Shown: positions 42,501 to 55,392, counted from the stretch's first letter. The stretch: DNA of 64,000 nt from Mycolicibacterium setense (GCF_000805385.1 NZ_JTJW01000003.1:124001-188000), one strand, 5' to 3'. Translations and numbers: made by a program. Notes: generated by a model not told the origin, from the letters alone.

Positions 42501-45500
42501 GGGGCATCTTCTCCTTCAACGTCACCTGTCCGTACCGCAGCGGCAGGAACAGGTCGTTGACTCCCTGCTCGGCTGCGAGGAGGGCCGGGAACGCGGGGAA
42601 GGCGACGCCCGTGCACAGGTCCATCAGCACCGGGTGCATCGGCTCGGTTCCCAGTTGTTCGGCGAGTTCTTCGCCGACCAGGATGTCGCCGATCGCTTCA
42701 CCTTCGCCGAGCCACAACGACTTCAGGGATCCCGACCATGTCGGGCCCCATGCCAGTTCCAGGTCGGCGAACGTCTCGAACAACTCCTGCGGACGCATGC
42801 GTTCCAGGCGCTCGATCGCCTCGTCGACAGGATCGGACTGCTCGGCGGCCTGCTCGCCATCGGCATCGGAGACTCCGGCCACCACTGTGCCTTCGGCATT
42901 CAGCGACCAGTCGGCTGTCCGGTCCCCGTAGGGGCGGCTGTGCACCTGGAACTTCCAGCCACTGCCCTCGTCGAGCGGATGCAAGGACAGTTGCACTTCG
43001 CGAGAACTCTTCTCGGGCAGGATGATCGGCTCGTAGAAGAAGACGTCCTTGGCATGGGCCGGAGTTCCGACGGCGGCCAGCGCCATCGCCGCATAGGTGG
43101 CGCCGGGGACCACCACGGTGCCGTAGATGACGTGGTCGGAAAGCCATGGCTGCGATTTGACCGACAACCGGCTGGTGTAGACCGAATCGCCTGAAGCGAG
43201 ATCCTTCCCACTGCCCAGGATTCCCGAACCCACGGGCCCGTTGACCTCGGAGGTGATTCCGGACCCCTTGGGCCAGAAGCGACGTCGCTGGAACGGGTAG
43301 GTCGGCAGTTCGAGCCTGCGACGGGTCCCGCGATGCAGTGCGGTGAAATCGGGCCGGTGACCACCGACGTAGGCAGCGGCCAGTGCATCGGCGATCTGAC
43401 GGCGATCACCGACGCCCTTGCGCAGCGAGACAATGGCTCGCGGCGCCGCCAAGTGCTCCGGCCAGACCTGGACCGCAGCCCCGGTCAGCACCGGTTGCGG
43501 GCCGATCTCCATCAGAATCGAGCAGCCCAGTGCGGCCACGGTGCGCACGCTCTCGGAGAACTGCACCGGCTGGCGGGAATGCTTGCGCCAGTACTGCGCG
43601 TCGAGCGGTGTCTGGGCGGTGAGCACAGCGCCGGTGCGGTTGCACACCAGCGGCAGCGTCGGCCGCGCGAACTTGAACTGCGCTGCGTAGGACTCGAATT
43701 CATCGAGCACCGGGTCCAGCAGTTCCGAGTGGAAGGCGTGGCTGGTCTCCAGCCAGGTGCAACGGATCGCCTCCTCGCCGAACTTGTCGACGATCTGTTC
43801 GAGATCCTCGCCCGGACCCGAGAGCACGGTGTTGGGCCCGTTGTAGGCGCCTACCGAGACCCGGGGGAATTCGCCGGCGATCTGCTCGACGTGCTTGGGA
43901 TCGGCGAACACGGCCACCATCCGCCCGCCTTCGGGCAGGCTGCCGAACAGTCGGCCGCGCTCGGCCATCAGCCGCGCGCCGTCCTCGAGGCTGAAGACGC
44001 CGGCCACGCATGCCGCGGCGTACTGGCCGACGCTGTGCCCGAGCACCACATCGGGCTCGATGCCCCACGACTGCCACAGGCGAGCCAGGCCCATCTCCAC
44101 GGCGAAGATCGCGGGCTGGGCGAACGACGTGTGCCGCAACGTTTCGCCGGCCTTGCCGCCCGTTTCGCGATTGTCGGCGAAGATCACGTCGAGGAGCGGT
44201 TGCGCCAGCATGTCCTTCACCGCATCCGCGCAACGGGTGACCGTCTCGGCGAAAACCGGCTCGGTGTCGAACAACTCACGCGCCATGCCGGCGTACTGGC
44301 TGCCCTGCCCGGTGAACAGCCATGCCGTCATCGGGTGGTGCGGACGCTCGCCCCGGGTGACACCGTGTCGCAGCCGGTTCTCGGCCAGCTCTGCCAGGCC
44401 GGCACGAGCATCGGCCACCGAGTCCACCACCAGGGCAGCGCGGTGCTCGAAGTGCGAACGGCCGGTGCCCGCGGTGAGGCACAGATCGGCGAGGTCCACG
44501 TCGGGGTGCGCACCCAGCCAGTCGTCGTAGCGCTGCGCCAATGCCACCAGTGCCTCCGGTGACCGCGCGGACATCGTCAACACCTCGACCTGTTCGACCT
44601 GAGATTCGGCGGCTGATTCCGTCAAGGCTTCGTCGGCGAGCGCTTCCTCGGCGGAGACGGGCTGTGACGGCGCTTCCTCGACCAGGACATGTGCGTTGGT
44701 GCCGGTGAATCCGAAGGAACTCACCCCGGCGCGCCGCGGCCTGCCGTTGGCGTGCCACGGGATCGCCTTGTCCACCACCCGCACAGGCAGCGAATCCCAC
44801 GGGATGTGCGGTGACGGATTGTCGAAATGCAGGCTCTGGGGCAGGGTCTCGTGCTGCAGCGACAACACGACCTTGATCAGGCCGGCTGCACCCGATGCCG
44901 ACTCGGTGTGGCCGATGTTGGTCTTCACAGAGCCCATCAGCAGCGGCCGGTCGGTGTCCCGTGACCCGCCGTAGGCCGCGGCGGCGGCCTGCACCTCGAT
45001 CGGATCACCCAGCGGGGTACCGGTTCCGTGTGCCTCCAGGTAGTCCACGTCGCCGCCGTTGAGGCCGGCACGGCTCAACACCGTCCCGATGAGGCGTTGC
45101 TGCGCACCACCATTGGGCACGGTCAATCCGCTGGAAGCGCCGTCCTGGTTGACGGCGCTGGCCGGAATGACCGCGCAGATGTTGTCACCGTCGCGCTGCG
45201 CGTCGCTCAGCCGCTTGAGGACGAGAATCCCGCAGCCCTCACTGCGGACATAGCCGTCGGCGGATTCGTCGAAGGTCTTGCATCGTCCGACGGGGGACAA
45301 CATCCTGGCGCGGGATGCGGCGACCACGGTCACCGGACTCAGCAGGACATTCACGCCGCCGGCCAACGCCATGTCGCAATCACCGGAATGCAGTGCCTGG
45401 CAGGCCTGATGGACAGCGACCAACGCCGAGCTGCATGCGGTGTCGATCGCCACCGCCGGCCCCTCGAATCCGAGGGCGAAGGCAACGCGACCGGAAATGG

Positions 45501-48500
45501 CGTTGAGCGCATTGCCGGTGATGAAGTGCGGTTCGATCTTCTCGATCGGTTCCGAGGAAAGCAGATGGGCATACTCGTTGGCCGCCACGCCGACGAACAC
45601 ACCGGTCCGGCTGCCGCGCAGTGCCTCGGGTGAATGACCGGCCCTTTCGAGGCCCTCCCATACTGTTTCGAGCATCAGGCGCTGTTGCGGCTCGATCCAG
45701 ACCGCCTCGCGCGGGGAGATCCCGAAGAATTCGGGATCGAATCCGTCGATACCGTCGAGGAAACCGCCGAACCGCGTGTAGGTCTTGCCGGGAGCATCGG
45801 GATCCGCGTCGAAGAATTCGTCGATGTCGAATCGGTCCTCCGGGACTTCCCGGATGGCGTCGACGCCGCCGGACAGCAAGTCCCAGAATGCCTCCGGGTT
45901 CGGGGCGCCGGGGAACCGGCACGACACCGCGACGACGGCGATCGGCTCGTCGGTGCGTGTGGCCGCCACTGACGCCGGTGCGGCTTCGGACTTCTGCTCG
46001 CTGAGGCCGAGCACCTCGCCGAGCAGATAGTCGGCCGCGTCGGACAGTCGCGGATGGTCCATCACCAGGGTGACGGGGATTTCCTTGCCAACACCCTGTT
46101 CCATGCGGCGCCGCAGTTCCACGGCCATCAGCGAGTCCATGCCGAGGTCGAAGAACCCGGCATCCTCGCGGATCTCCGCGGCGTCCACCCGCGTCACCTC
46201 TGCGACGGCGTCGCGGAGGTAGTCGGTCAGGAGCTTCTTGCGTTGCTGCACAGGAGCATTCGTCAATCGGTCGACCAGATCGGTCTTCCCCGACCCTGTG
46301 GCGGACGGGGAGACGTCCGTCAGGTGCGCCGGCAACTCGCTCTCCAGCTCGGCCATGTATCCGCGCCGACCTGCCTGCTGATACAGCGGCAGGAAGCGGG
46401 ACCAATCGATCCTGGCGACAACTCCCTGTGCCGGTCCCGCAGCCGCGGCCGACGCCACGGCGTCGGCCATACCCGCGAGCGCATCGGCCGGCGACAACGT
46501 CCGGACGCCGCGCTGTTCGAGCCGGGCCCGGGACTCGGCATCGGCCATGCCCGCCGACCAAGGACCGAAGTTGACGCTCGCACCGGCGACGCCCTGCTCG
46601 CGCAGGCGCCAGGCCATGCCGTCGAGGAACGCGTTCGCCGCACTGTAGGCGGTTTGACCGAAGCCGCCCCACACCGAGGCGATGGACGAGGTGCTGATGA
46701 AGAAGTCGAGCTTGAGATCGGCGGCCGCCTCACTCAAATGCCAAGCACCCCAGACCTTGCCGGCGAAAACACGGTCGATCTCGGCGTCGTCGAGGTTGCT
46801 CAGCGGAGTGGTGCCGATTTCGCCCGCGGCGTGGACGATGCCGGCGAGCGGCGGCCGCTCGGCCCGCACCGCCGCCAACAGCCGTGCGACGCCGTGCGCG
46901 TCGGCGACATCGGCCGTGACGGTCCTGATATCGCAGCCGTGTTGTGCGTTCAGCGCGTCGATGCGTTGTTGTGCCACATCGCTGGGCGCGCGACGGCTGG
47001 TCAGCACCAGATTCTTGGCGCCGTTGGCCGCCAGGTAACCGGCGATCTCCAGCCCGATGGAGCCGAGCCCGCCTGTCACGAGATATGTTGCGTCGCCGCG
47101 CAGTTGCAGCTGTGCGCCGCTCGGCCCGTCAGCCCGTCGAATGAGCCTCGGGACGTAGACGGACTGGTCGCGCAGGGCGATCTGGTCTTCGCGGCTCGCG
47201 GAGTCGGGCGCCGTCGAGATTCGGTCGATGAAACGGGACCATTCGTCGGCGGTTCCTTCGGCCAGATCTGCCAGTCCGCCCCAGACCTGTGGAACCTCGA
47301 GCGCGGCCGCGCGGCCGAAACCCCACAGAGCGCTCTGATCCGGTGCCACGCTGTCCGCGTCGGTGACTCGTTGCGCGCCGCGGGTCACCACCCAGATGGG
47401 CCTGCGCAATTCGGCGGCGGTCGCCGCACGGAAGAGCCGCCGTGTCCCGCCGAGGATCTGATGTTGCATCCGCAGCAGTGACCGCATCGAAGGAGCGGTC
47501 GGGGATTTCGGATCGGTTTCCAGCGCTGCGATATGCACGATCCGCAGTGACGGTTCGTCGGCGGCAGCAGCGCGCAAGGTGTCGGCGAGCTGTTCCTCGT
47601 CGGCATCGGAAGCCGGCAGCGCCACGAATCGATGCTGCTGCCCGCGGGCGGTGAGGGCCTCGACCAGCGGTTGGACCGCCGGGGAGTCCGCACCGATGAG
47701 AAGCCAGGTCGACGGCCCGCTGGCCTCCGCGCCGGAGAGGGGAGTCGGGGACTTCTGCCAGCGGATCTCATAGCGGTCGTCGGCGATGGAGTGGCTTGTG
47801 CGCTGTTGGTTGTGTTGCGCCGCAAGCTTGGTCAGCAGCTGCACGGTGTGCGGATCGTCGCCCGAGCCGCCGAGCAGGCCGGCCAGTTCGTCGATTCGGC
47901 CGTCTTCGAGGAGCCGGACAGTCTGGGTGCGTGCGGCAACGTGCTGTTGTTGGTTCGGCTCCGCCCGATTGTCCGAGTACCAGTACTGGCGGTGCTCGAA
48001 CGGGTAGGTGGGCAGATCGAGCTTCTGCGCGTGTGCCTGCCGGAAGGCGCCGAACTCGGGCAGGTGGCCGAGGACGTACGCATCGGCGACGGCCTCGGTG
48101 ATCTGTCGTTGGTCGGAGGTGTTCCGGCGCAGGGAGGTGATGACCCGCGGTGCGGTGGCCGGGTCGGGCCACGCGCTCAGGGCCGTGGCGGTGAGCACCG
48201 GTCGCGGGCCGATCTCCAGCAACAGCTTGCAGTTCAGATCGGCCAGGGTGCGCACGCTCTTGGCGAATTCCACCGGTTGCCGCGCGTGCCGGCGCCAGTA
48301 CGCACCGTCGAGTTTCACGCTGCGGCCGAGAGCGGCGCCGGTGCGATTGTCGATGAGGATGCGTTGTGGCGGGTTGAAGGTGAACCGCTGCGCGTATGCC
48401 TCGAATTCGTCGAGGATCGGCTCAAGCAGCGCCGAGTGGAAGGCGTGACTGGTCTCCAGCCAGTCGCACCGGATGCTCTCGGCGGTCAGCCCGGCGATCG

Positions 48501-50682
48501 CCTTCTCCAGATCCTCTGCGGGCCCGGACAATACGGTGTTCGCGCCGTTGTAGGCGGCGACCGACAGGGTCGGGTACGCGTCGGTGAGGTTCTCGACGCG
48601 CTCGGCGGGGGCGAACACTGCGACCATGCGGCCGCCGGCAGGCAGGCTGCCGAAGAGGCGACCGCGTTCGGCCATCAGCTGCGCGCCGTCTTCGAGGCTG
48701 AGCACGCCTGCCACGCAGGCCGCCGAGTACTGGCCGACACTGTGGCCCAACACCACATCGGGCTCGAAGCCCCATGACTGCCAAAGGTGGGCCAGGCCCA
48801 TCTCCACCGCGAACAGCGCAGGCTGCGCGTAGGAGGTCTGCCGCAGCGTCTCCTCCGCATCCGGACTGTCGAGGTCGAAAATCACGTCCAGCAGCGGCTT
48901 TTCGAGAACGTCGGCGACAGCGGCCGCGCAACGCCGCAGCGTGTCGGCGAAAACCGGCTCGGTGTCGAACAACTCGCGGGCCATGCCGGGGTACTGGCTG
49001 CCCTGACCGGTGAACAGCCACGCGGTCTTCGGGGTGTCGTGCGATTCGCCACGGACCAGGCCGGGGGCCGGACGGTCGTCGGCCAGCGCCCCGAGCAGCT
49101 CGACGGCCGCCTCGCGGGAGTTGACCACCAGCGCGGCGCGGTGCTCCAGGTGCGCGCGCCCGACTCCGGCCGTGAGACACACATCGGCCAAGGTGGCCTC
49201 AGGATGCGCGGTCAGCCAGTTGCGGTACTGGTCGGCGAGCTGCACCAGGGCGGTCGGGGTTCGTGCCGAGAGGGGAAGCACGCTGAATTTCGCCGGAGCC
49301 GCCCCGGCGGCGACATCAGGCGTGGGAGCCGCCCCGGCGGCGACATCAGGCTGGACCTGTGGCGCTGGCGCCTCTTCGAGGATGACGTGTGCGTTGGTCC
49401 CGGCGAACCCGAACGAGCTGACGCCTGCGATACGGGGCTGACCATTGCGTTCCCAGGGGGTCGACTCCTTGACGACCTCCACCGCCAGCCGGTCCCACGG
49501 AATATGGGGCGACGGGTTTTCGAAGTGCAGGTGCTTGGGCAGCGTCTCGTTTTCGAGCGAGAGGATGACCTTGATGACGCCCGCGATCCCCGCGGCGGCT
49601 TCCAGGTGTCCGATGTTGGTCTTGGCCGAGCCGATCAACAGCGGCCGGTCGGCTTCGCGTCCGGCGCCGAGCACTGCGCCCGCGGCCTGCGCCTCGATGG
49701 GGTCACCCAGCGAAGTTCCGGTGCCGTGCGCTTCGAGATAGTCGACCTCGCTGGGTTTGACGCCCGCGCGCTTGAGGGCGGCGCTGATAACCCTTTGCTG
49801 CGCCACACCATTCGGCACGGTCAAGCCACCGGACGCACCGTCTTGGTTGATTGCGCTGCCGCGGATCACGGCCCGAATTCGGTCACCGTCACGGACCGCG
49901 TCCTCGAGACGCTTGATGACGATGACGCCGCAGCCCTCTCCGCGTACGTAGCCGTCGGCGGCGGCGTCGAACGTCTTGCAGCGGCCGTCGGGAGCGAGCA
50001 TGTGAGCGCTCGAGAAGGTGATCATCGTCGCCGGCGTGAGCAGGACATTCGCCCCTCCGGCCAGGGCGAGGTCGCACTCTCCGAGGGTGAGCGCCTGACA
50101 CGCCTGATGGATCGCCACGAGCGACGAGCTGCACGCCGTGTCGACGGCGACCGAGGGCCCCTGCAAACCCAGCCGATAGCTGATCCGGCCGGCCGCCGCG
50201 GCGTTTGACGTCCCGATGGCCATGTAGGCCTCGATCTCGGGGTACGTCAGCTCGTCGGAGGCCATCCCCAGGTAGTCGTGGGTGGCCAGACCGACGAAGA
50301 CACCGGTGTTGGTGTCGGCCAAAGCTGTTGGTGCAGTGCCTGAATGCTCGACGGCTCGCCACGCAGTCTCAAGCAGAAGTCGATGTTGAGGGTCCATCAA
50401 CCGGACTTCGCGGGTCGACAGACCGAAGAACGGTGCGTCGAACCCGGTCACGTCGTCGACGAATCCCGCACGGCGGGTCACGACCTTGCCGGGCACACCA
50501 GGGTCGGGGTCGAAGAATTCGTCGACATCCCAGCGGTCTGCGGGTATCTCTGACACCGCGTCTCGGCCCTCGCGCAACACCTCCCAGAACCCGTCAGTGT
50601 CCTGGGCCCCGGGAAAACGCGCCGCATAGCCGATTATGGCAAAGCGAGGGGTCGATTCGATCGGATGTTCAGCGGTTCCCAT
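39511..50682 (-). CDS. pks: Two-module type I polyketide synthase of the trehalose polyphleate locus
   Basis: This protein has 3,723 residues. Module 1: KS (C184, 'DTACSSSL'), AT (S648, 'GHSVGQYSA'), KR ('[16 protein letters not shown]', about 1198) and ACP (S1517). Module 2: KS (C1750), AT (S2217), DH (H2517, '[13 protein letters not shown]'), ER ('[19 protein letters not shown]', about 3138), KR ('[12 protein letters not shown]', about 3326) and ACP (S3630). Both ATs carry HAFH rather than YASH, so malonyl rather than methylmalonyl is predicted. That fits unbranched phleic acids. There is no thioesterase, and no DH is visible in module 1. The last 50 or so residues are an Ala/Pro/Glu-rich tail. 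A 30-bp duplication lies in the KS1-AT1 linker. The gene diverges from papA3 and is predicted to make the polyunsaturated acyl chains of TPP by iterating. Confidence 0.92.
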   Translation of the reverse strand: MGTAEHPIESTPRFAIIGYAARFPGAQDTDGFWEVLREGRDAVSEIPADRWDVDEFFDPDPGVPGKVVTRRAGFVDDVTGFDAPFFGLSTREVRLMDPQHRLLLETAWRAVEHSGTAPTALADTNTGVFVGLATHDYLGMASDELTYPEIEAYMAIGTSNAAAAGRISYRLGLQGPSVAVDTACSSSLVAIHQACQALTLGECDLALAGGANVLLTPATMITFSSAHMLAPDGRCKTFDAAADGYVRGEGCGVIVIKRLEDAVRDGDRIRAVIRGSAINQDGASGGLTVPNGVAQQRVISAALKRAGVKPSEVDYLEAHGTGTSLGDPIEAQAAGAVLGAGREADRPLLIGSAKTNIGHLEAAAGIAGVIKVILSLENETLPKHLHFENPSPHIPWDRLAVEVVKESTPWERNGQPRIAGVSSFGFAGTNAHVILEEAPAPQVQPDVAAGAAPTPDVAAGAAPAKFSVLPLSARTPTALVQLADQYRNWLTAHPEATLADVCLTAGVGRAHLEHRAALVVNSREAAVELLGALADDRPAPGLVRGESHDTPKTAWLFTGQGSQYPGMARELFDTEPVFADTLRRCAAAVADVLEKPLLDVIFDLDSPDAEETLRQTSYAQPALFAVEMGLAHLWQSWGFEPDVVLGHSVGQYSAACVAGVLSLEDGAQLMAERGRLFGSLPAGGRMVAVFAPAERVENLTDAYPTLSVAAYNGANTVLSGPAEDLEKAIAGLTAESIRCDWLETSHAFHSALLEPILDEFEAYAQRFTFNPPQRILIDNRTGAALGRSVKLDGAYWRRHARQPVEFAKSVRTLADLNCKLLLEIGPRPVLTATALSAWPDPATAPRVITSLRRNTSDQRQITEAVADAYVLGHLPEFGAFRQAHAQKLDLPTYPFEHRQYWYSDNRAEPNQQQHVAARTQTVRLLEDGRIDELAGLLGGSGDDPHTVQLLTKLAAQHNQQRTSHSIADDRYEIRWQKSPTPLSGAEASGPSTWLLIGADSPAVQPLVEALTARGQQHRFVALPASDADEEQLADTLRAAAADEPSLRIVHIAALETDPKSPTAPSMRSLLRMQHQILGGTRRLFRAATAAELRRPIWVVTRGAQRVTDADSVAPDQSALWGFGRAAALEVPQVWGGLADLAEGTADEWSRFIDRISTAPDSASREDQIALRDQSVYVPRLIRRADGPSGAQLQLRGDATYLVTGGLGSIGLEIAGYLAANGAKNLVLTSRRAPSDVAQQRIDALNAQHGCDIRTVTADVADAHGVARLLAAVRAERPPLAGIVHAAGEIGTTPLSNLDDAEIDRVFAGKVWGAWHLSEAAADLKLDFFISTSSIASVWGGFGQTAYSAANAFLDGMAWRLREQGVAGASVNFGPWSAGMADAESRARLEQRGVRTLSPADALAGMADAVASAAAAGPAQGVVARIDWSRFLPLYQQAGRRGYMAELESELPAHLTDVSPSATGSGKTDLVDRLTNAPVQQRKKLLTDYLRDAVAEVTRVDAAEIREDAGFFDLGMDSLMAVELRRRMEQGVGKEIPVTLVMDHPRLSDAADYLLGEVLGLSEQKSEAAPASVAATRTDEPIAVVAVSCRFPGAPNPEAFWDLLSGGVDAIREVPEDRFDIDEFFDADPDAPGKTYTRFGGFLDGIDGFDPEFFGISPREAVWIEPQQRLMLETVWEGLERAGHSPEALRGSRTGVFVGVAANEYAHLLSSEPIEKIEPHFITGNALNAISGRVAFALGFEGPAVAIDTACSSALVAVHQACQALHSGDCDMALAGGVNVLLSPVTVVAASRARMLSPVGRCKTFDESADGYVRSEGCGILVLKRLSDAQRDGDNICAVIPASAVNQDGASSGLTVPNGGAQQRLIGTVLSRAGLNGGDVDYLEAHGTGTPLGDPIEVQAAAAAYGGSRDTDRPLLMGSVKTNIGHTESASGAAGLIKVVLSLQHETLPQSLHFDNPSPHIPWDSLPVRVVDKAIPWHANGRPRRAGVSSFGFTGTNAHVLVEEAPSQPVSAEEALADEALTESAAESQVEQVEVLTMSARSPEALVALAQRYDDWLGAHPDVDLADLCLTAGTGRSHFEHRAALVVDSVADARAGLAELAENRLRHGVTRGERPHHPMTAWLFTGQGSQYAGMARELFDTEPVFAETVTRCADAVKDMLAQPLLDVIFADNRETGGKAGETLRHTSFAQPAIFAVEMGLARLWQSWGIEPDVVLGHSVGQYAAACVAGVFSLEDGARLMAERGRLFGSLPEGGRMVAVFADPKHVEQIAGEFPRVSVGAYNGPNTVLSGPGEDLEQIVDKFGEEAIRCTWLETSHAFHSELLDPVLDEFESYAAQFKFARPTLPLVCNRTGAVLTAQTPLDAQYWRKHSRQPVQFSESVRTVAALGCSILMEIGPQPVLTGAAVQVWPEHLAAPRAIVSLRKGVGDRRQIADALAAAYVGGHRPDFTALHRGTRRRLELPTYPFQRRRFWPKGSGITSEVNGPVGSGILGSGKDLASGDSVYTSRLSVKSQPWLSDHVIYGTVVVPGATYAAMALAAVGTPAHAKDVFFYEPIILPEKSSREVQLSLHPLDEGSGWKFQVHSRPYGDRTADWSLNAEGTVVAGVSDADGEQAAEQSDPVDEAIERLERMRPQELFETFADLELAWGPTWSGSLKSLWLGEGEAIGDILVGEELAEQLGTEPMHPVLMDLCTGVAFPAFPALLAAEQGVNDLFLPLRYGQVTLKEKMPRRFYCRARWHQSALDSETQVFDLDYLDRDGRYLGGVREFTVKRAPREALLRGLGGDATRLLYTLGWHEVPVPSSDDAAAAENPTGTWLIAGFDELAAKIPGCIPFDRNTDQELLGQVLAQAFERGLPFSGVVWRATAPDSQESSADSQARLEAEIANLLSAVHTVQSGDVKLPNGLLIVTERAVATESGEPVDPVQAALWGFGRTTINEEPALRAKLVDCDGSPEAVQALANLLVTPVEEPEIAVRQGKLLASRLLPWARSGHLTVPRGSDYVLAPTERGAIDNLRITEKEVPAPEEGYVQVRVEAAGLNFRDVLNVLGLYPGDPGPIGGDFAGVVTQLGEGVTGVKVGQRVYGSMQGAFGSRFNVPEQFLAPIPDGISAVEAATIPAAALTVRLAFDWAQLKQGDRVLIHAASGGVGLAAIQMAQQCGAEVYATASTFKRATLRKLGVKYVYDSRTTDFADQILADTGGAGVDVVLNSLTSEGFVEATVRATAKNGRFAEIAKRDIWTAEQMAEARPDIAYEIVALDTVMFQEPERIRTLLTEVSEGLANGDWTPLPAEIYPLTEARTAFRRMQQARHIGKIVCQMPTPLQPRSDRSYLITGGLGAIGLHTASYLAQLGAGDIVLTSRRTPDAEAQRLIDEITERYKTRVHVFSADVGEESGVSALLDRIRAELPPLAGVAHLAGVLDDALLGQQSVERFRTTLTPKAFGADYLDRLTKDDDLDFFIVSSSVSSLFGSPGQANYATANALLDGLIAQRRAQGLPATGINFGPWGQGGMASSEAATANISAQGLIPLDPSAALSALAEVIANGTGQATVIKANWQRAAKVLGSQRPPILDLVLPNAVGEVVGDSEVLKQLLEIPVPQRAGFVTEFLQKEVQNFLRLASPPAATSRFLDLGTDSLMAIELRNRLHSQFGGKFTLNATAVFDYPTIGGLAEYLVGQLPDAESPASPQAPAESPEASQQDAEGESAAAAPADPESPPTEEPPATEAAAD
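49296..49352. repeat. 30-bp in-frame duplication in the pks KS1-AT1 linker
   Basis: A 27-base identical block at 49296-49322 repeats at 49326-49352 with a 30-base period. It gives the repeated DVAAGAAP in the linker near residue 450. Confidence 0.85.
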
Positions 50683-50767
50683 GCCGTTGTCCTCCTTGCA
50701 TCGGCGGTCACACGTTGACTACGCGGGACATTTGTCGCTCGCGAAAATTGTCCGCCCCCCGACGGCA

Positions 50768-50809
50768 CTACGCACTATTACACGCGAACCTGTGACGCGT
50801 GAGGCGTAG
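50768..50809. promoter_or_regulatory. Nested palindrome in the pks/papA3 divergent promoter
   Basis: CTACGC (50768-50773) pairs with GCGTAG (50804-50809). Inside, CACGCG (50781-50786) pairs with CGCGTG (50796-50801). An AT stretch ACTATTA lies between the left arms and could supply a -10 on either strand. It is a candidate common operator for the divergent TPP operons. Confidence 0.4.
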
Positions 50810-50911
50810 GTCTCGCCGTCAGGTGGGGTGGACGGTTGCCAGCGGACCGAGGGTATGTTGGGCAACCACGGGTGATCACGGCCACAGCCGGCCGAACTGG
50901 GAGGGTGAGCT

Positions 50912-52333
50912 TTGCGCATCGGCAAGATAACTGTTGGGGCACTTGAGGAATGGGCGTTGAGTCCGGGCTCGGTAACTTCGTGGCACCCGACGGCCGCAGC
51001 TCAGGAAACGGCGAGCCGCGCGCCCGTCAGCTCAGTGCCAGTTAGCTACATGCAGAGCCAACACCTTAGAAATTATTGCGAGAGAAACTTGGCCGGACTG
51101 AACTTCTCACGGCAGATCATCGCCAGTTGTGAAGTGCCGGGGCAGTGTGATATCGCGGCCATGGATCACGCGGTCAATTCCTACCTGCGTCGGCACGACA
51201 CATTCCGCAGTTGGTTCGAGCGGACCGAAGACGGCAAATTTGTTAGACATGCAATCGAAGATCCGGCGGATATCGAGTTCATGCCCGTCGACCAGGGGCA
51301 GATGACCGCCGACGAAATTCGCGCCCACGTCGTGGGTATACCGAATCCCTTGGAATGGGGCTGTTTCACTTTCGGCATCATTCAAAGCGAGAATCATTTC
51401 ACCTTCTTCGCCGCCATGGATCACGTACACGGGGACGCGACGTTGATCGGTACGACGATGATGGAAGCCAATGGCATGTATTCGGCGATGAGCGGGAGTG
51501 GGCAAGCCCTTCAGCTTCCCGAAGCCGGCAGCTTCGACGATTTCTGTGTCCGCGAACGCGAGTACACCTCAGCGCTGACCCTGGATTCCCCTGGCGTGCG
51601 CGCGTGGATCGACTTCGCCGAGAACAACCGGGACGGCTTTCCGGAATTCCCACTGCCGCTTGGTAACCCGGACAAGTCTCTGAGCAGTGCGTGGAGCTCA
51701 CAGGTTCTGATGGACAACGCACAGACGGACCGCTTCGATGCGGCCTGCGCCGCGGCCGGCGCCCGTTTCGTCGGCGGTTTGTTCGCCTGCCTGGGTCTGG
51801 TGGAGCATGAGTTCACGGGTGCGCTCACCTATTACGGACTCACCCCGCGGGATTCCCGCAAGGCCGGCGACAATTTCATGACGCAGGGTTGGTTCACCGG
51901 CCTGATCCCGATTGTCGTGCCGGTCGCGGCAACCTCTTTCAGTGACGCCGCCGGCGCCGCGCAGGCGTCATTCGATTCGGGCCTGGACATGGCGCGGGTG
52001 CCGTACTACCGCGTGCTGGAGTTGGCGCCGTGGTTGAACTGGCCGCAGCCGAACTTCCCCGTTTCGAATTTCCTGCACGGCGGCGCCGCTCCGCTCAACG
52101 CTATCCTCGCTGCAGGCGATCTGGGCCTCGCGAACAACATCGGGATGTATCCGGACAATCGGTTCTCCTACCAATTGACCATCTACATCTTCAGGTATGG
52201 CGAGGGCACGGTCATGGCGATCATGCATCCCGACAATGCCGTCGCCGAGAAATCGGTGACGCGCTACATGGATGCCATGAGGTCGGTGTCGTCTCGGGTT
52301 GCTGACAGCGGGCACTGGGGGCGCGTCGCATAG
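50912..52333 (+). CDS. papA3: Acyltransferase PapA3
   Basis: This 473-residue condensation-domain-fold acyltransferase has the catalytic HxxxD at H171-VHG-D175 ('AMDHVHGDATLIG'). The N-terminal 'VPVSYMQSQHLRNYCE' and 'QWGCF'-type segment ('LEWGCFTFGII') match PapA3 of M. tuberculosis, which acylates trehalose to mono- and diacyltrehalose. In the TPP pathway it makes the diacyltrehalose precursor. The start is TTG at 50912, supported by GGAGG seven bases upstream; this also reproduces the usual N terminus. It is the first gene of the papA3-mmpL10-PE-fadD23 run. Confidence 0.93.
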   Translation: MRIGKITVGALEEWALSPGSVTSWHPTAAAQETASRAPVSSVPVSYMQSQHLRNYCERNLAGLNFSRQIIASCEVPGQCDIAAMDHAVNSYLRRHDTFRSWFERTEDGKFVRHAIEDPADIEFMPVDQGQMTADEIRAHVVGIPNPLEWGCFTFGIIQSENHFTFFAAMDHVHGDATLIGTTMMEANGMYSAMSGSGQALQLPEAGSFDDFCVREREYTSALTLDSPGVRAWIDFAENNRDGFPEFPLPLGNPDKSLSSAWSSQVLMDNAQTDRFDAACAAAGARFVGGLFACLGLVEHEFTGALTYYGLTPRDSRKAGDNFMTQGWFTGLIPIVVPVAATSFSDAAGAAQASFDSGLDMARVPYYRVLELAPWLNWPQPNFPVSNFLHGGAAPLNAILAAGDLGLANNIGMYPDNRFSYQLTIYIFRYGEGTVMAIMHPDNAVAEKSVTRYMDAMRSVSSRVADSGHWGRVA

Positions 52334-52383
52334 CGGCGGGCAAATGATGCGATGCGCAAATTCGGCGCGAGGGTGAGGGCGAG

Positions 52384-55362
52384 ATGCGACGGCTGGCCGA
52401 TTTCGTAGTCCGGTGGCCCTGGGCGGTGATCGGGATCTGGGCGGCCCTTCTGGTGGCCCTGCCACTGGCATGTCCGTCGCTGAGCGACATGGCCCAGAAG
52501 CACCCGCTCGCCATCCTGCCCGGCGACGCACCGTCGAGTGTCACCGCCGAGAAGATGACCGAGGCGTTCCACGAATCGGGCAACAACAACCTGCTGTTGG
52601 TGGCCCTGATCAACGAGAACGGGCTGGGCTCCTCCGACGAGGCGACCTACCGCAAGCTGGTGGATGCGCTGCGCGACGACGTCGCAGACGTCGAGAGCGT
52701 GCAGGATTTCATCGCCACGCCACAGCTGAAACAGTTCCTGACCAGCAAGGACAAGACCACCTGGGTGCTTCCGGTTGGCCTGGTCGGTGAGCTGGGCACA
52801 CCGCGCGCGATGGACTCGTTCAACCGGGTTTCCGAGATCGTCAAACTCAACACCGCCGGCAGTCCGGCGGCAGTGCACCTGACAGGTCCCGCGGCCACCG
52901 CCGCCGACCTCACCGTCGCGGGGGAGAACGATCGGCTCCCGATCGAGATCGCCATCGCGGTCCTGGTCCTGCTGGTGTTGTTGGTGGTCTACCGAAGTCC
53001 GGTCACGATGCTGCTGCCGTTGGTGACGATCGGGTCGTCCCTGCTCATCGCCCAGGCGCTGGTAGCGGGATTCTCCGAGTTGACCGGTGCTGGGGTCTCG
53101 AACCAGTCCGTCGTATTCCTGAGCGCGATCATGGCCGGCGCGGGCACGGATTACGCGGTGTTCCTGATCAGTCGCTATCACGACTATCTGCGGTCGGGCA
53201 AAGACTTCGACCAGGCGGTACGGGCCGCGATGCTGTCGATCGGGAAAGTGATCACCGCGTCCGCGGCGACGGTCGGCCTCACCTTCCTGCTGCTGAGCTT
53301 CACCAAGATGGGAGTTTTCAAAACGGTCGGCGTGGCCGCGGCGATCGGCATCGCCGTCGCGTACCTGGCCGGACTGACCCTGCTGCCGGCCATTCTGGTG
53401 CTGGTCGGACCGCGCGGGTGGGTGAAACCGCGGCGCGAATTGACTGCCCGGTTCTGGCGGCGTTCGGGAATCCGCATCGTGCGTCGTCCGGTGCCGCACC
53501 TCGTGGCCAGTCTTCTCGTATTGGCCCTGCTGGCCGGCGCCGCGATCTTCGCGAGCTACAACTACGACGATCGCAAGGTCGTGGCGGGGTCGGCACCGAG
53601 TTCTGTCGGATACGCCGCGGTAGAACGTCATTTCCCGATCAGTCAGTCGATTCCCGAGTACATCCTCATCCAATCTCCGCATGACTTGCGCACGCCGAGG
53701 GGGATGGCGGATCTGGAGCAGATGGCTTCGCGCGTCGCCCAGCTGCCCGACGTCGGCCTGGTCAGCGGCATCTCTCGTCCCCTGGGTGAGGTGCCTCCGG
53801 AGTTCCGGGCCACGTTCCAGGCGGGCATCGTCGGTACGCGTCTGGCCGACGGTTCCACCCAGATCGATCAGCGCTCCGGCGACCTCAACCGGCTGGCGGC
53901 CGGGGCCAACACACTGGCAGGCAGCCTCGCCGATGTGCGCACTCAGATCAACCAGATCGCGCCCAGCCTGCAGAGCCTGGTCGACACGTTCTCGTCGGTG
54001 CGAACCGAGTACGGCGGCGACAAGCTGGTGAAGGACGTCGCCACCGCGGCCAAGCTCGTGCAGAGCATCAATGCGCTCTCCAATGCCATGGGGTACAACC
54101 TCTCGGCCGTCAAGAACATCTTCGGCTGGATCGATCCGGTCCTGGCGGCGCTGCAGAACAACGCGGTCTGCGATTCCAACCCGTCCTGCGCTGAAACCCG
54201 CATCCAGTTCCAGCGGCTCGTCGACGCGAACAAGGACGGCAGCCTCGACCAGATCAACGACCTCGCTCATCAGCTGAACGGCGCGGGGGACGACAAGCAA
54301 TCGCTCAACTCGACGGTCACCAAGCTGAACGCCGCGCTGGCCAGCGTCAACAAGGCGGTCAAGGCCATGGGGCTGAACAAGCCGGGCGGTCCGCAGTCGG
54401 GCTTGAAGGATCTGCAGCACGGTGCCAACCAGTTGGCCGGCGGAAGCCGGGAAGTGGCGGGCGGTGTGGACGAACTCGTCAAGCAGATCAAGGTGATCTC
54501 TGCCGGGCTGGACCAGGCCTCGTCGTTCCTGTTGACGATGCGCAACGACGCCGCGGATCCGGCACAGGCGGGGTTCAACATTCCGCCCGAGGTGCTGAAC
54601 ATGCCGGAGTTCAAGAAGGCTTCGGCGGCATACGTCTCGCCGGACGGCCGGTCGGTGCGGTATCTGGTTCAGACGAAGCTGAACCCGTTCAGCCCCGAGG
54701 CGATGGATCAGGTGAATCAGATCCAGGACGTCGCCCGGGGCGCCCAGCCGAACACCACGCTGGCCGACGCCTCGATATCGATGGGCGGATTCCCGGCCGC
54801 ACTACGGGATACGCGTGACTACTACCAGCAGGACATCCGCTTCATCATGACCGCGACCCTCATCGTGGTGCTGCTGATCCTGATGTTGCTGCTGCGTTCG
54901 ATCGTCGCACCGCTGTACCTCGTCGGGTCGGTGGTGATCTCGTACTTCGCGGCACTCGGTATCAGCGTGCTGGTATTCCAAACCCTCCTCGGTCAGCAAT
55001 TGCATTGGAGCGTGCCGCCGTTGGCGTTCGTGGTGCTGATCGCCGTGGGGGCCGACTACAACATGCTGCTGATATCGCGAATGCGCGACGAGTCCCAGCA
55101 CAGCACGCGGTACAGCATCATCCGCACGCTGAATTCGACCGGAGGCGTGATCACCGCGGCCGGCTTGATCTTCGCCGCGTCCGTGGCCGGTCTGATGTTC
55201 TCGTCCATCGGCATAGTGGTGCAGGGCGGCTTCATGATCGGTGTGGGCATCCTGCTGGACACCTTCGTGGTGCGCACCATCACGGTGCCGGCCATCGCTG
55301 CGCTGGTCGGTAAGGCGAACTGGTGGCCGTCGAAAGCCGCCGGGGGGAGGCTGCGCACGTGA
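52384..55362 (+). CDS. mmpL10: RND lipid transporter MmpL10
   Basis: This 992-residue MmpL has an N-terminal helix '[19 protein letters not shown]', a first periplasmic domain, a helix cluster with '[19 protein letters not shown]', a second periplasmic domain with long helices ('[26 protein letters not shown]'), and a second cluster with '[17 protein letters not shown]'. These two Asp-Tyr pairs are the proton relay. It carries acyltrehaloses across the membrane; in TPP producers MmpL10 is needed to export the diacyltrehalose. It follows papA3 by 50 bases in the same orientation. The order papA3-mmpL10 is conserved in TPP loci. Confidence 0.93.
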   Translation: MRRLADFVVRWPWAVIGIWAALLVALPLACPSLSDMAQKHPLAILPGDAPSSVTAEKMTEAFHESGNNNLLLVALINENGLGSSDEATYRKLVDALRDDVADVESVQDFIATPQLKQFLTSKDKTTWVLPVGLVGELGTPRAMDSFNRVSEIVKLNTAGSPAAVHLTGPAATAADLTVAGENDRLPIEIAIAVLVLLVLLVVYRSPVTMLLPLVTIGSSLLIAQALVAGFSELTGAGVSNQSVVFLSAIMAGAGTDYAVFLISRYHDYLRSGKDFDQAVRAAMLSIGKVITASAATVGLTFLLLSFTKMGVFKTVGVAAAIGIAVAYLAGLTLLPAILVLVGPRGWVKPRRELTARFWRRSGIRIVRRPVPHLVASLLVLALLAGAAIFASYNYDDRKVVAGSAPSSVGYAAVERHFPISQSIPEYILIQSPHDLRTPRGMADLEQMASRVAQLPDVGLVSGISRPLGEVPPEFRATFQAGIVGTRLADGSTQIDQRSGDLNRLAAGANTLAGSLADVRTQINQIAPSLQSLVDTFSSVRTEYGGDKLVKDVATAAKLVQSINALSNAMGYNLSAVKNIFGWIDPVLAALQNNAVCDSNPSCAETRIQFQRLVDANKDGSLDQINDLAHQLNGAGDDKQSLNSTVTKLNAALASVNKAVKAMGLNKPGGPQSGLKDLQHGANQLAGGSREVAGGVDELVKQIKVISAGLDQASSFLLTMRNDAADPAQAGFNIPPEVLNMPEFKKASAAYVSPDGRSVRYLVQTKLNPFSPEAMDQVNQIQDVARGAQPNTTLADASISMGGFPAALRDTRDYYQQDIRFIMTATLIVVLLILMLLLRSIVAPLYLVGSVVISYFAALGISVLVFQTLLGQQLHWSVPPLAFVVLIAVGADYNMLLISRMRDESQHSTRYSIIRTLNSTGGVITAAGLIFAASVAGLMFSSIGIVVQGGFMIGVGILLDTFVVRTITVPAIAALVGKANWWPSKAAGGRLRT

Positions 55363-55392
55363 GCAGTCAGGAAGTTGCGCGCGTAAGTACGG

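Noticed and set aside
49296..49352. CRISPR-like repeat
   Set aside because: Only two units, no spacers, and inside the pks reading frame. No CRISPR array or cas gene was seen in the window.
52264..54420. A 718-codon open frame antisense to mmpL10
   Set aside because: Shadow of MmpL10; Arg/His/Gln-rich low-complexity translation with no recognisable motif.
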